From: Pagrus major
Taxonomy: Eukaryota; Chordata; Actinopteri; Spariformes; Sparidae
Direction of reading: 5' to 3'
Assembly (NCBI RefSeq): GCF_040436345.1
Contig: NC_133224.1
Span: forward strand, 8,920,741 to 8,984,740
Length of the DNA: 64,000 nt
The notes below the pieces were generated by a model, which saw only the letters and a list, made by a program, of their open reading frames with translations, did not search any database and was not told where the DNA came from. Both the position numbers and the translations under genes were made by a program. Position 1 is the stretch's first letter. Every line of letters starts with the position of its first letter. Shown one piece after another: positions 21,386-34,269 of the stretch.

Positions 21386-24315
21386 AAGCCATTTGTGGCT
21401 CCAGAGGGAACTGCGCAAAGTAAATAAATAAAAAGTTGCCTCAAGTGATGTCATCTGAGTCTGCGTTTATTTGTTCTGGAGACTACAAGTCCGAAATGAA
21501 AAAACGCTGGGGGTGTGGAGTTAAAAAGAAGTGAAGTTACTATTAGGTAGCGCTTGAGGCTACATTAGCCGCTACTAGCACAACACACCAGAATCTCAGA
21601 CTTAACTGTGAGCAGTTGAGTTGCATTTTGGGTAATGTAGGCGCAAGGTTTTATTGGTATTCTCCTCCCTTTCGCTATCTGTACAGCAATAACAACCAGA
21701 GCTAGCAAGCTACAGGCTGAAAATGGCAAGTTAGCCTAACCCTTACATGGTCGCTAACAGTAAAAATGTAAACAAGCTAGTACGTTTTAGCAATTCTTTT
21801 CAGAGATTTAGCCAATTTAATGCAAAATACTGAGTGCTACAGAAGGTCGCTGCACCCAGTTAACACTGCCCAAGACAATTGTGATGGGTTAAAAGAAATC
21901 TAAACAAGCTAGAGCGTGTTTTCCCTTATAGCATTATGAGAATTGGTGTGGCCTGAACTTTCAACGCAAGACCAACTCCAAGCTGACAATGCGTTGTAGT
22001 AGAAGTGAGTTACCTTCAGTGGTCTCTTTCTGTCCGGCTGCTTCCAGCGCAGGTACAGTTGCCCCAAAATGGACAGACCGACAAAGAACCAGTAGCTGAA
22101 GCTGTAGTAGTTGATCAGCTTGAAGACGTCTTCAACACACAGGTATATCAGAGCCATGATGCCCTGCAGAGCCACACAAGAAAACATCGTAAGTCAAACT
22201 GAAATGTGGGGAGAGTTTTTCCTAAATATGCAACACATAGCAGCCAAATGGAACTTATAAGAGAACATCGAATAAAAGGTGATGAGTGTTGACTGACGTT
22301 GAAGAGCAGGGCGGGGATGGGAGTGTAGTGGGTGACATGGATCATGCACAGGTAATCAGGCAGGTGGCCCTCCCTGGAGCCCACGAAGAACAGCCTTTTT
22401 AGAGACAAAAATATGCAGCACAGCGGTGATGAGTGAAAACGAGGCAATAGGTGTTGATAGTACAGGAGTAAAAGACTAAAAACAAATATTAAATTGTGAT
22501 CACTCACCTGGAGGACGCCAGGATGGAGGCGTTGAGTCCTCCGAAACAGGAAAGAGCCACAGCCAAGGGAATGGTCCAGTTCATTACACCAAACACCTGG
22601 TCCGCAAACGTCTGGAAGGAGAAGATTAAACGGTGAAAAGCTGCACTTGAAGAGCCAAAGTGAGGTGATGTATTAAGTATTATATGCACTTACCACTGCT
22701 ACGGCGTCACTGTCTAAGATTGAATTGATGGGGAGGATGGTGTAGTAGGCCACGTTGGTCAGGATGTAGATCACTGTCACTATGGGCATGGATATAGCGA
22801 TGGCCAGCGGCAGATTCCTGTAGTTCACACAAACAAACAGCAGAGGGAAGCAGAAGAGGTGAGATACAGATACAGGCTTCCTCAAGATTAGGGAGGCTGT
22901 GGGTCAAGATCAGCCTCGTGGGTGAGGGCAGGATGGGGATGGTCATAAGGTGGGGCTGTTTGTCACCTAATCTGCCTGGGAACTCTGGGAGAGGCGTGTG
23001 ACCCAATCACATGTGTGGCCTTTGGTGGTGGAATGTAACTAAGTACATTTAATCAGGTGCAGAATCCGAGGTACTTTTTTGAGTATTTCTATGTTATGCA
23101 GGTTTATACCTCTACTCCACTACATCTCAGAGGCAAATATTGTACTTTTTACTCCATTACATTCGTCTGACAGCTTGAGTTACAACCTCAGACTTTCAAA
23201 AGTCTCAACCAGGTCAATTCGATCCAAATTAAAGACTCCTGCTTGCATTAGGTGTTTGCCGGCTTCTGTACTTTGAAAAATTGTATCTTAAAATATACTT
23301 TCCTCAGATATTACGCACTGGAACACGAAAAGTGATCTCCTCACCTCTCTGGGTTCTTGATCTCCTCTGTGACAAAGTTGAGGGTGTCCCATCCTGAGTA
23401 GGAGAACAGAGCTGAGTACAGAGCCAGAGCGATGTGTCCTGGATTCTGAGAGGAGCCCTCGAACAGGCCCTCGAAGTTCTGTGTGTGACCTGGAAAACAA
23501 CAACACAACTGTTTCATTAAGAATCAGCTTCCTAATCTCAATCCAGTCATTTTAATCAGTAATTCAGATTGTAATTTAAAGCATTTAGGCGTTGGATTTG
23601 GTAAAATTTCAAGATATTATGGAGGGTTTAAAGGGGCAGTTCACCTCAAAATCAAACATACTATTTTTCCTGTAGTGCTACTTATCCATCTAGATTGTTT
23701 TTGGTTTGAGTTGCCAAATTTTGGAGATATTGGCCATAGAGATGTCTGCCTTCGATCAATGTAATGGAACTAGACAGCGCTCTGCTTGTGGTGCTCAAAG
23801 CACCAAAAAAACACTTTGAAAACTCAACTGTAATGTCTCTTTACAGAAATCAGGACCTGGAACGATCTAGATGGATAAATATCACAGGTAAGAGGAAAAA
23901 ATAAATGTTTTTGAGGTGAACCGTCCCTTTAAGATGAAAATGAGGAGTGGTTTTAGCACCTTGTCCGATCTTCACCAGGCCGGTGATGATGACGGCGATG
24001 AGAGCAATGACTTTGGCGTATGTGAAGAAGTCCTGGACTCTGGTGCCCCACTTCACATAGGCGCAGTTTACAAAGGTCAGCAAACCTAAAAGGAAGCAAC
24101 CAGAGCACATCCATGAATATTACTCACACACACACACACGCAGAAACAAATCATTGTACAGTCTCAGTGGGTGACATTGCTCTGTAGACTGTGAGTCTGT
24201 GCCAGCATGTTTTTCCGCGTCAGAGTTCGGTGGATTTGAGGAAACGCTGCTGCTGACTCAAGCAGACTGGTGTGTTGTTTTTCAGATGAGGAAACAGCTG
24301 AGTGCAGCACATACA

Positions 24316-24366
<51 letters not shown>

Positions 24367-27303
24367 ACCGTGGTGTCAGACTAACTTTTAAAGCAATAAA
24401 GGAGCGTTGTGAAACCGCCACTGATCAGATGACCTTCTATATTTCTGCTTGATGTTGACTTGTGACCCACAGCCCCAGTGACTGATAGTAAAAAGTCTAA
24501 ACTGCTTCTTTCCTCATTGCCCTCCTTCACTTTGAGCAGCATTGATTGTTTCGGAAAACATGTTTTCATGCTTCTTTCTGTGACTTTCTCTGACCTCTTA
24601 TCAGCACATGACCCCTAAAGACTTCCAATAATCATTATGTCAAAAACCTTTTCAAAATAAAAGCACTCATCGGCGTGTAGATCTTCCTCCTGTTTACACA
24701 AATTCACCTGCAAACCAGCTGAGTGCACATATTTTATCTACAGTAGCATGAAGTTCATTCAAAGGGGCTCCAGCTCACAGATTTATCTCTCCACACTGAC
24801 CTCCACATCACCCAGAGGTCTAAAGAAGACACCAAAAGAGGATTACATCACCGCCCTCTCCTCCACGTTGACCACCAAAGCCGCGGTGAATCATAACACT
24901 ATCATCTTCCAGCAAATTGACAGGTACAGGATCATAACAAGTCTGCTCACAACAGGAGGTCCGGTTCAAAGACAACAACACACAACGGGCCGGACGGAGG
25001 CGACCAGCAATGAGTGATGAAGACTGAGACTCTGCCACACAGAAGTAGAGGCGTGGTGTGTTGATAGTGAAAGTTTAGAAGGGTGGGAGGTGTGAGATCA
25101 GATTTAGGAGGCTGGCCGACTGGTAGTGGAGGTCGAATGTGGTCCAGCTGCGAAGTGAAATGGAGCTCCTCAAAGCTGTGAACTCACGTGCGGGTGGGAA
25201 GCTTTGACATCCAGGGCTCCAGATGTTGACGGCTAAAATTCGTTCAATTTATGTTATTGTTACATAAAGTAATTTGAGGAGGTCCTCAAAAATATTATGT
25301 ATTTTTGGTCCCTTCCGGTTCTGTAATGCTGTTTTTCAGATTTCAGACTTTTAAGAATTTTTGTAAAATGTACAGTTTCCCCGCTTCATAATTCTACTAC
25401 AAATGTCAGTCATGTAAAGTTTCAAAGTTTTAAAGTACTGACATTACAAGTTGGGCGAGAGGGTCAGTGTATGAGATACATTCAACCTGTTTTACACCAA
25501 TAAAAGAAAAAAATTATTTAAAAAATGTGCTTAATCTAAACTTAAAGTATAAAAATATAAGACAGTAAGTGAAAAAATTTGACTTAGTAGGTCAAAGTTA
25601 TGAGATTGGATGTCGACGTCATGATTATAAGATACTAAAAAATTAGTTAAGTCAAAGTTTTTAAAGATAGTAGGTCAGAATTATGATACAAGTAAAACAA
25701 TTTGAGTTACTACGAAAACATTTTTTTTGTTAAGTTCAATTTATGAAGTTAAAACTTTGTCACTGTCAAACTGTCACTTTCAATTTTGCCTTATTATAAG
25801 TATATTTTATTTGTTTTATCATGCATACTTTTCATGTTTTGTTTTTTTATTCAAATTTGTTGTCATAAATGGTCATTTTGACCAACTTCAGACAAAATAT
25901 ACATTTTCATGACCAAAAATCTCATTTAAAAGAGGATAAAACTGAAGTACAGATGGAGCACAAAGTCTCCAGAGTGTAGATGTTTTTCAAAAAGTCCTTC
26001 AGGGACTGTGCGTTGACTCCTGTGCTGAGCTGTCAGTGGCCTTGTCAGCCTCTGAGGTCAGAGTCTCGCTGCAGGAAGGACTTTACCTCGCGACTATCAG
26101 CACTCTCAGTCATCCTCTGAGCACTGCTTATCGGTGCATGGCACAAGTGTTGTGTGTGTTCATTCAGACATGTCTTTCAGGCGGGTGGGAGGGTAAATTA
26201 GTTATTAAATTGCACCATAGGAGCACCATGTACTGTATATTTATCAGGGCTTGTCTGAGAGATATTCACTCTGTCTTCTGGCTTCTTGTCTGGTTGCCTG
26301 AGTGTTGGTATTTCTCGGCCTCTGGAGTTGTGCTTGGTTGCCTCGGTGAGCAGTTTTGTGAATTTCTTGGAGCGATCTTGTTAGTTTGATTAACTCGGTT
26401 TGTCAGCTTTGCTCTTTCTCAGAGCCATTGTGTTCTAGTTACCTCGGCAATCTGGGCCACATCCATAAATGAAGTTTACCTCCACACTTATGAGGAGTCT
26501 CTTGCTGTTGCTGACTCTGAAGCTCTGAGGTCGAGTCAAATATTTTCCGCTTACTTTTCCTAAATTGTCGCACAAGTTTTAAGGGTCGCCCAGTTCCTCT
26601 TTCGTCAAATGTCAGTGTGTCTTTCTGCTGACTTCAGCAGGTGTGTCACCATGTTTCACTTCTCTAGTCTACAAAGCTCACGTGCTCTCTTTAATATGGG
26701 TAACTAACTTGACTCCTTTCATCACTAACTCGCTTGTACACTGACTCATCCTTCTCTCGTCTCTGTCATTCTCTCATACACATTGCCACACACTCCAGAT
26801 GTATACTTACATATACAAGCAGCAGCCAGCAGCCTGTTGGCCAGGTATGGAGGTATACAGGTGGGGAAGATGGGCTGCACCATGTAGTTGGAGAACGTGA
26901 TGGCGATGACGGCCTGGCTGGTCGGCTCGATGATCAGCAGCGACGTCCACAATCGGATGAAGGCCAGGAAAGGCCCGAAGGCCTCCAGGATGTAGGCGTA
27001 AGAGGCCCCCGACTTGGTGATGGTGGTCCCCAGCTCGGCGTAGCACAGGGCCCCGAAGATGGAGAAGATCCCTCCGATGGTCCACAACACCAGAGAGAGG
27101 CCGTAGGAGGCGCTGTGCATGAGGACGCCCTTGGGCGAGACGAAGATCCCCGAGCCGATCATGTTCCCCACGATGAGGCAGACCCCATTCACAAGGGAGA
27201 TCTCCTTCTTCAGCTTCATGGACTCGTTTGAGCCTTCAGATTTCACAGACGGGGGGCCACTGCTGGGCGCCTCTTGTGTCGGGGCCGGGCTGTAGGATGC
27301 CAT
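19675..27303 (-). CDS. slc7a7: SLC7A7, y+L amino acid transporter light chain
   Basis: Minus-strand exons: 26811-27303, 23960-24085, 23345-23489, 22694-22817, 22508-22611, 22298-22394, 22014-22163, 20717-20900 and 19675-19742, giving 496 residues. The protein exchanges cationic amino acids for neutral amino acids plus sodium at the basolateral membrane as the light chain of a heteromer with SLC3A2. Family signatures are [20 protein letters not shown] and [10 protein letters not shown] in membrane segment 1, [40 protein letters not shown] and [20 protein letters not shown]. Cys149 ([11 protein letters not shown]) is where light chains form the disulfide to the heavy chain. SLC7A7 is preferred to the close paralogue SLC7A6 because it lies beside oxa1l, as I recall for mammals. 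The start follows an acceptor at 27445-27444, so 27304-27443 is 5' UTR. Confidence 0.93.
21237..21380. repeat. TTAA-type element end plus (TA)n microsatellite
   Basis: TTAAAGGGGAACTCCACTG at 21237 looks like one terminal repeat of a TTAA-class MITE; I found no matching opposite end nearby. It runs into about 105 bp of TA/GATA simple repeat (21275-21379). The next 600 bp of the slc7a7 intron look repeat-derived but unassigned. Confidence 0.6.
23020..23265. mobile_element. AAGTACTT-type teleost interspersed repeat
   Basis: Includes TGTAACTAAGTACATTTAAT, CTCCACTACATCTCAGAGGC and TACTTTTTACTCCATTACAT, in the order typical of this abundant family. It lies in an slc7a7 intron. Confidence 0.6.
23628..23932 (+). 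mobile_element. TTAA-flanked MITE, 305 bp
   Basis: Begins TTAAAGGGGCAGTTCACCTC and ends GAGGTGAACCGTCCCTTTAA, giving about 24 bp inverted repeats with two mismatches, and has TTAA at both ends. It has no coding capacity. It sits in the slc7a7 intron between coding exons 2 and 3 and appears complete. Confidence 0.85.
24319..24363 (+). repeat. (CA)n microsatellite
   Basis: About 22 CA units in the first coding-region intron of slc7a7 (24086-26810). The rest of that 2.7 kb intron shows no recognisable feature. Confidence 0.95.
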
Positions 27304-27443
27304 TGTTCGTTGATTTATGAAATGGGAAAGCTATAAAATGTCTTCTGAGCAAGATTTCAGTCACAAACGCAGAGCTTTTTGCCTTGATGTGAGACTGAGG
27401 ACTTCAACTTTTCTCCCAGTTATCTCTGATCATCTCCTGCCAT
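27304..27443 (-). promoter_or_regulatory. slc7a7 5' UTR with a short upstream ORF
   Basis: An acceptor CTCCACAG (minus strand, AG at 27445-27444) opens the exon with ATGGCAGGAGATGATCAGAG then ATAA, a seven-codon upstream ORF (MAGDDQR, stop) that begins at the first base of the exon. It ends well before the main ATG at 27303. Confidence 0.5.
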
Positions 27444-29128
27444 CTGTGGAGAAAACACACACGAACACGCTCGTAAAGTGATGCCGTTACCATGGAGACT
27501 GATAACTCAATACTTGTGTTGTTTCAATCTGTTCAAATCTAGTCAAACAAAAGCATATTTCAATGCCTCAGGCGCTAACGTGGGAACAAACATGCAAAAA
27601 AAAACAAAAAAAACAACACAAAATACCACAGTAGCATACACGCTGTTCAATTTGAGGGCGGTTTAGTGGATTGGAGAGCCATTAGGCCGCTCGGCAAATG
27701 GCCTTTTAAGGTTGAGTGTATTGACAGAGAGGGGGAGACGAGCAAACACGCCACATGCCTGAAAACACCAGCTCTTCATTAGTAACCGTACGTCTTAGAA
27801 TCACCGACTGAGACACACACACACACATTTTGAGTTCATAGCTTCCTAAGAATCCACCTACACACACACAGCAGGTGTCGGCACAGCGGCTGGTCACATG
27901 CTTTCTAAAGTTCACCATCCTCAGCATGAATGGAGTTTGGGGTATGTTGGGCGGCATGTTCATTCACCTTTCTGCCTGACCGGCTTCAATGAGTTAGAGT
28001 CACTCTGCGTTAATAGGCTCAAACTTGCCACAATCAGATGTACGACCTTAAATCCGGTAAAATGTTAATGGAGTTTTGAATGAGAAAGGGTGCGCTCTGT
28101 CAGGGACAAGATTGCAGTGATATTAAAGAGAGTTTTTTTTAATTAACACAGACATTTAAGCATCCAGAATTTAGTGGCTGGAAAATGAAAATTTAGATTG
28201 AACTGTTGTTTCAAGGTGATTTCAAGGACTTTCTTTGAGTTTTCCAGGTCCAAAAATATCTTCAGGAATGTAAAAGCATTCTCTGATGAGCAGAGATTGA
28301 TCCAACAACCAAGTAAAGTACAAAAACACCTCTGAACCTATAGATAGAAAGAACAATGCGGCGCACAGATGTAAAAATTGATCCCAAGATAGTGAACAAA
28401 AGTCTTTAAGTAAGTAATTCAGCTGGCGAGATACAGAAGAGTCGGGCAAAGAAAAGATAACCTGATATCAACATGCACAATGACAGACTTTTACAAGAAC
28501 TTAGAGGCAGATATGATGAAATGAAGGTAAGAGTGGCTGAGAAGTTCAGATACCTTCAGGCAGCAGCAGCAGCAGATCAGCAGCACGTGGGTTCAGGAAG
28601 TAGTGACTGCAAAAGGAGACAGTAAGACAGTAGATTGAGTCTTCCTGCATGTGATCAAACGCGTACCGCAGACACTGAGAGGCGAGGCTCTTCCAGAAAA
28701 GGGAGTGCAAGGTCCAAAAGGCTGCTGATAAGTAGCCCTTCGTGGGTTACTCAAGGTTATAAAAAAAATCCTGAAGTGCTGATTATTGAATCTGACATTG
28801 TATCATCATGAGGGTTCAGTTTCTTCTGTGTGAGTTTGAATTAGTTCTTATATCTATCTACCTCATTTATTATTTACTCATTTTGATTTGTTGAACCTCC
28901 CTTTCCCAGCAGACCTCAGTGTAAGCCTGGAAAAAAAGCCTCACAAGTTCAAGGAGGCAGATTAACAAGACAACCAGGCACACGTGGAATAATATTACAG
29001 GTTAATAAATGATAAATAGGCTCGACCCATGTGCTGTAAACCTGAGCGTATCAGTGCCTCACCTATGTGAACTATCAGTGTGAGCAGATACAGTGAGGCA
29101 GGCGGCAGCTGCTTTGGGGGAAACTCAC

Positions 29129-29300
29129 CTTCTCCAAGACGCGCTCCTGTCTCCTCCTGCGTGTCCAGAGCGATCCCAAACTGTGTCCACCTCTTCTCTC
29201 CAGCTCGCACCCGTCGTTGCCTCTGTCTGTACAGCAGCCAATAAGAAGCCTCCTCATGCGTCTTCCTCCTCGCTTGTTTTGAACGCGCTCTGTTCCTCCT
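29129..29300 (-). other. Probable non-coding first exon of slc7a7
   Basis: The minus strand has CTTGGAGAAG followed by a GTGAGT donor at 29128-29123, with CpG-containing sequence upstream and a G-rich tract beyond it. No good open frame crosses the donor, so it would be a 5' UTR exon joined to the acceptor at 27445. The upstream limit is a guess. Confidence 0.4.
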
Positions 29301-29370
29301 CTGCTGATGTTCATGTGGCTTTTACGCACTTCTGGTTTCTAACGCCTCACTAAGGAAACGACTCAGACGA

Positions 29371-29399
29371 GGGGAGGGAGGGAGGGAGGGAGGGGGGAG
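29371..29399 (+). repeat. GGGA-repeat tract with G-quadruplex potential
   Basis: Six or more GGG runs spaced by single A, about 70 to 250 bp upstream of the proposed slc7a7 first exon. Confidence 0.8.
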
Positions 29400-32300
29400 A
29401 GTAATTGCCTCGCATTGTGCCCCCTGAGTGAGTATAGCTGTGAGAATAAACGGTTTAATTAAATTATCGCGCACATCAAACAAACCATTTTAACCGTATT
29501 AAACTTTTACAGATAGACCTTTGATGAATGTTAAGGAAAAGAAGGTTCAACAAATCAAAGTAGATAATAAATGATTCAGATATAACAGCAAGGCAATGAG
29601 TTAAGGCTTTTATATGTATTATATCGTTATGATTAAAAGCAATGAGATGTAAACTCACACTTGTAAGCAGTGGCGTAAAGTAACTAAGTAAATACATGAT
29701 ACTAGTTACTTTACAGATTCAAACGTTCAGTGCAAAATACTATAAACAAATAATATAAGATATATTATCATTATTATTGATTAAGCTACACAGCAGTTGT
29801 GAAGGACTGAAACTGCCATATAAAAAATGGCTCAATAAATAAATGATATATTATATAAAATTATATTATATTTAAAAATGCGACATTTAATTCTGTTTCA
29901 TTCAATGCTTCTGTATTTAATTATGTCTGACTGAATCCCCCCACCCATCCTTTTTACTTTCCCATGTAATTTTCCATCTAATTTATTAATTTATTAATTT
30001 TCTGAAATATATTTATTTATTAATCTCTTTTCTTTTTGCCTTTTGCAACATAATTGATAAATGAATGAATAAAAATGCATACATAAATGAAAAAAATAAA
30101 ATAAAATGGTCCAACAATATAAAATACAGAAGCAAATTAAAACACAACTCTCAATTTTTAATAATTCATGCTCATATTTATTTATAGTATTATTTTTGGT
30201 GCATTTAATGGCATTTCTTTTTTTTCTTTTTTTAAATGTATTTTTGAGGTTGGCAGTTTCAGTCCTCCATACACAGTAGGCTATACAGTATAAGCAGTTA
30301 AAATCAGCCTTTTCCAGCTCCAACATTAAAATACCTATGTGTAACGATGACTAAAATGAAAGATTATAATCCAGTGGTATAATCTACATTATTCTGAAAT
30401 GAGCCATTTTCCATTATGAGTATTTTTACTTTGATATTATAAGTATATTTTGATACAAATACTTCTGTACTTCAGTAAAGTTTTGAATGCAGGACTGCTA
30501 CTTGTAACAGAGTATTCCTACATTGTGGTAGTCATACTTTTACTTAAATAAATGATTTGAGGACTTCTTTCACCGTTGACCACTGTGTATTATGTATGTT
30601 TTTAAGTAAGCCTCTGCTGATGTGAGAGTGTAGTCTGCATGTATAAATCTCTCTGAAATCACGGTGGAAAGACAGGATGCAAGGTACTTGCTCACATCTG
30701 CTTTAATCTGTCTCTACATAACAGGGAATTCAAATTTAATCAAATTGTAATATCAACCTATACCACCTGCATGAATGAAGTAAAATTAAATAAAAACACA
30801 CAGGGGTCTGATATTCATTATATATGTACAGGATAAACAAAAACAATGATGTAATAATTGTGTCAGTGAAAAGTAGTGCAGAAAAATGCTGAACATGTGC
30901 TGTCATAGTATCTTACTTTGGTTGATGGATGATCAAACTATGGCCCATAGCTCCCTCTTGTGGATTAAAAAAGTGGAGTTTGTTCTGACTTCAGCATGCC
31001 TTCTTACCAACCCACCCATGATGATTTAACATCCCAAGTGTTTGAATTGGATTCAATGTGTAGTTTTATTTACTCTTGGAGTTTTAATTAGAGTCCTTTT
31101 CAAACTCATATTAGGGGAGTATCTGAAGTATAAGTACATGAAGGAGCTATTATCTTCTTTTAGTCTCCTCATAGTGGTTTTTCATAGTAGCTTGTTAAAG
31201 GATACCTACAGTATTTTGTCCACAAAAGCCACTTTCCTAACTGGTTTGTCCCACCAAAAGACTCAATACAATTTTTGTGACTTAGTTTAAAATGCTCGTG
31301 AATCTACATGTCAAATATTGGTAAAACTTTATCAGCATTCTTAAGTGATGTAGAAACATTTTCTTACCCTAACCTACAACCTACAGCATTATGTGTTTGT
31401 CATTTTAACTCTGTAGTGTCATTTTTGTTGTTGCTCTTTGCCTTTTAATCAGTTGCCCTCTGGAAAAGTTGAGATTCAACATTTAATAAATGGTTTATAA
31501 CTCACTATTATAGTTTTATGTAGTTTTAATTGAATCGCAATTATGTTGTGAAATTTTCACATCGTACCATGCTTACTTGAATGCAGCTATAAGAATGTTT
31601 TAAGTGTTGATTAATGTACTGTATTTATCATCAATCATAGCTTGAAGACTTATTATTTTATTTGATTACAGTTGTGTTTTTGCAATATTATCATTAATTA
31701 TCTGTTTGAAGGCTAAACAAGCCTCCACTAATGGTTGCCCACAGCAGGCGTTTTAGTTGTTGACAAATACTAAAATAATAAAAAATACTTATATCTGCTA
31801 ACGACTAGATTATAAAGTGTTACAAAGAATTTATTAAATCTAACTCTATAACATTACGTTTTTTACTCTAAAAAGGAGGCCTAATGTTATTCTTTTATTG
31901 TGTATTTAACGCCCATTTCTACGTTTTACTGATTTTGCTTTATAAACAAATATAAAAAGTTTTTCATGAAACAAATCATCGAGCAAATCATGAAACAAAA
32001 AAAAAACAATTTATCTATATCTGGTCACATTGTGTGTGACAGCTATAATTACTAAAATCACTTTAATTAACGGCCAATGCTGGATGAACAACTTCTTTGT
32101 CTTCCAAATGGTTGTTGATTCTTCTTTAATTGTAGGCTAAATATGCACATCACATAACCTTTAACACCTCAAAATACTTTTGTCCTCTCTACTGAAGATG
32201 ATTGATGTCTGCACAGAGTTAATTAATGCTCATTGATGAGTGATAAATGTGTTGCATGTGATAAAGCCTGCGACCATGAACATCATCACACCTGTGGACT

Positions 32301-32926
32301 ATTCACCTCCACCTCCCTGCTTCTTTCTTAAACCGAAAAGTATTAAAATGACTTTCCTTTTTTCCTCCTCTTTCTTTTTTTTGATTGAGACACGTCCCTT
32401 GTCGCCCACAGACGCATGTGGACAAACTTCTCACACATGGCTCCTTTCACTTCTTTTGTCCCGCTCCCTGCCCTGAGCATTCTTTTCATTGGTTACCGGT
32501 TGTCCTGGTTTCGGGAGCCACTGTAGGCTAAAAACTGGAGGGATTAAAGGCGGCCATTTTGGGGACAGCTGGGCCAGGTTGGTCCCTGTTGCCCCCTGTC
32601 CCGCTCCCAGTCACTCTGGGGGGAAGAGGGGTGGTATTGTGTGAGGATTAGAGCTTCCTGTGTGTCAGCTCATTACATGGGGTGGGAAGAGGGGTAGGGT
32701 GGGGGGAGTACAGGGGTGAGGGGGTGAGCAGAAAGAGTGAGGGAGAGAAATGAAAGAGAAAATGAAAGAGAGTGCGTATGAAAGAGCGTATGACACAGAG
32801 AGGGGAGGGCAAGGCAGGGGGGAGGGAGGGAGGGAGGGAGGGAGGGAGGTGGCGGCCTCTACAGCTGCACCCTCAATCACACTCATACAGGCTCTGATTA
32901 TCCTTTTCACACATACATACACACAC

Positions 32927-32959
<33 letters not shown>

Positions 32960-33260
32960 GTGCTGGGGAACTGAAACATATTAAAAGACATTGAGGGCAA
33001 AAAAGAGGCAGAATTAGGGGACAGCGAGCCCAGCGCCCCAGACAAAGGATCCAGACACACCGAGAGCTGGAACAAACAAGCCAAAACTGACCAGCGCACA
33101 TGCAGGCGCACACAGAATAGAAGTCATGCAAACAGAATACTTAAACAGATAAATTAATTCACAGGGACAGCTTAAACTGAACCCAGACACAAAAAACCCT
33201 CACCCCAAGCCCGAAGAAACCACAGACAACCAACAAACAGGTCTCCTCTTCACATCCCCA
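29400..33260. other. Gene-free interval between slc7a7 and sall2
   Basis: Mostly AT-rich unique sequence without splice-flanked open frames. It includes a piece of the AAGTACTT-type repeat (about 30420-30560), a GGGA tract (32817-32849) and a CA microsatellite (32909-32959). Nothing indicates a protein or RNA gene. Confidence 0.55.
32817..32959 (+). repeat. GGGA tract and (CA)n microsatellite
   Basis: GGGAGGGA repeats at 32817-32849 are followed 60 bp later by an interrupted CA/TACA repeat. They lie just beyond the likely 3' end of sall2. Confidence 0.85.
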
Positions 33261-33264
33261 TTGT

Positions 33265-33270
33265 TTTATT
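33265..33270 (-). terminator. Probable sall2 poly(A) signal
   Basis: AATAAA on the minus strand, 1.0 kb after the sall2 stop. The interval 33271-34269 would be the 3' UTR and has no other feature except a short CAT-rich stretch near 33645-33680. Confidence 0.4.
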
Positions 33271-34269
33271 TATCTTTTATACATCACATGGGAGGCATGG
33301 GAACATATTTTGTCATTGCTACAAAAAAGGGGTTACAAAGGGTAAAGCAAAGCACACAAATACTAAACTGGGCTAAGCAGGAATGCAGTGAGTGTAGATC
33401 ATTTCTGCAGTAGCAGAAAACTCTCAAGTGCTTTGAGAGAGAGAGGAGAGCAGGGGGAAGAGGTGGGGGAAAGGAAAGACAAAGGAGGGGGAGTTACAAC
33501 GGACAGGGCTCATCTTTGTTGTCAATTGAACTTGAAGATAACAACAAGAATAACCGTTTACAATCATCATTATGAATCATTTGCTGTGGGCAAAGTTTAC
33601 AGCTATAAGTACAAGGACTGTTCGCGAAAGTACTGATAATCGAACACAATCATCGTCATCATCATAATCATCAACATCATCATGGTTATCGCTAACGTGT
33701 TTATTTAAGTCGATGTTTCGGTCGGAAGCACAGGACACAGTGCAACTCACAGTGCAACTCAGCACATCTGAAACATGCTTTCAGCAGCATGGCATTAAAA
33801 AAAGGAAAGAAGAAAGTAACAATAAAAAGGCATAAAAATTTAACCGCAGCTCATATTTACAAACATTGGCCATTACTAATTTTGGCCTGTTTTGGTATGG
33901 AGTTCATCTTGTAAGAATTCTGGACTGTCCTCTTATTCAAATCAGCTTATACAGTATGTGCTGAAACAGCTATCAGCCAAAAAGCGCCAACAATTAATTC
34001 TCATTTTGACAATGCTATGAAGTGTGTATGATAAGGCCTCACCGTGGTCTTTGAAATACAAAAATACATATCTAAAAACTACATTCACAAATCTCTTGTA
34101 ATGTTACTACAATGTAACTACAATACAAACTATATCTGCCTACTGCAAAAGGTAAACATGAATTAGAACAAGTAATTCTAGAAAACAAATGTCATTCTAT
34201 TAAAAAATACATTCCCTTGTCAGGACCCTTTAAATACTGACTGCAGTCAGTTTAACAATGCTAACTTGT

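Noticed and set aside
26734-27231. Plus-strand 165-residue open frame
   Set aside because: It is the antisense of the first coding exon of slc7a7, which has clear family sequence.
32665-33131. Minus-strand 148-residue open frame
   Set aside because: It arises from the CA and GGGA simple repeats.
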